5,425 nucleotides of DNA from Candidatus Poseidoniales archaeon (GTDB taxonomy: Archaea > Thermoplasmatota > Poseidoniia > Poseidoniales > Poseidoniaceae). Within the stretch, counting starts at the first letter, position 1; each line of letters opens with the position of its first letter. The notes under the pieces were generated by a model, which saw only the letters and a list, made by a program, of their open reading frames with translations, was not told where the DNA came from and did not search any database. Positions 5,138 to 5,425 of this stretch are shown here, in pieces. Where the stretch lies: NCBI GenBank assembly GCA_009887135.1, contig QXYA01000006.1, positions 1 through 5,425 on the forward strand. The letters run 5' to 3'. The position numbers were made by a program, and so were the translations under genes.

Positions 5138-5425
5138 TCACATTGTTTCCATACCGAAGCCGTAATCACGAGTTCGCTTGATGTTGGAAAGTCCTGATGT
5201 CAATCGAGTTTCCATCTTTTGATAGTACTCAAGCATCTCAGGAGTTACCGTAGGGCGAACACGCGTTACTGCTTCGTCGAAGTGCTTCTTCGAGACCTTC
5301 TTCTTACCCTCACGCATTGCGATAAGGGCGGCTTCTCGACATACTGCTTCGATATCTGCGCCTGTGAAACCTTCCATGTTGGAGAGAATATCCTTGAGGG
5401 AGAATTTCGACAGTGGCATTCCTTC
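5138..5425 (-). CDS. Cdc48/VCP-family AAA+ ATPase, C-terminal end (partial, starts outside window)
   Basis: Cdc48/VAT ATPases are hexameric unfoldases with two AAA+ domains that extract and unfold proteins, often for the proteasome. Only the last 95 residues are here; the frame is open to the right window edge (EGMPLSKFSL). The visible part is the small helical lid of the second AAA+ domain, with the hallmark GFTGADIEAVCREAALIAMRE (19-39), which carries the sensor-2 region. After it come KKHFDEAVTRVRPTVTPEM and a short tail ending in RDYGFGMETM. This order matches archaeal Cdc48 closely. The Walker A and B motifs lie outside the window, so activity cannot be judged. The tail does not end in the hydrophobic-Tyr-any motif used for proteasome docking. 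A FtsH- or Lon-like ATPase is unlikely given the CREAAL-containing lid and VTPEM end. Confidence 0.92.
   Translation of the reverse strand, partial: EGMPLSKFSLKDILSNMEGFTGADIEAVCREAALIAMREGKKKVSKKHFDEAVTRVRPTVTPEMLEYYQKMETRLTSGLSNIKRTRDYGFGMETM

Overview
The window looks archaeal, most likely from a mesophilic euryarchaeon of the marine Poseidoniia (Marine Group II/III) or related Thermoplasmata type. The reasons are a Cdc48-type AAA+ ATPase C-terminus of archaeal style, a stand-alone PRC-barrel protein, strong GGAGGTGA-type Shine-Dalgarno sites about 5 nt from ATG, and a membrane DUF4350/DUF58 gene pair. The lineage is an inference from protein style; no marker gene is present. The window is almost fully coding, and no RNA gene, CRISPR array or mobile element was seen.

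Left edge, plus strand (1-641): the C-terminal end of a protein that begins outside the window, with a very acidic tail, followed 9 nt later by a 78-residue protein with two membrane segments. A small hairpin plus a T5 run covers the junction. The small gene ends exactly where the minus-strand operon ends (641|642, no base between the stops).

Centre, minus strand (4744 down to 642): a tight three-gene operon. First is a DUF4350-type membrane protein with a large, cysteine-containing, probably extracellular domain. Five nt later comes a DUF58 protein with two N-terminal membrane helices and the canonical DUF58 signature. Directly abutting is an unrecognised protein with about eight membrane helices. 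Shine-Dalgarno placement moves the first two starts downstream of the longest-frame starts: to ATG at 4744 (546 aa) and to ATG at 3098 (417 aa). DUF4350 and DUF58 proteins usually travel with a MoxR-family AAA+ ATPase; none lies in this window, and the eight-helix protein occupies the operon end.

Right edge, minus strand (5425 down to 4842): the C-terminal end of a Cdc48/VCP-family ATPase and, 53 nt later, an 80-residue PRC-barrel protein, probably cotranscribed. A 97-nt gap separates them from the central operon and may hold its promoter.

The most interesting part is the central operon, a plausible membrane complex of unknown function with an unrecognised polytopic partner.
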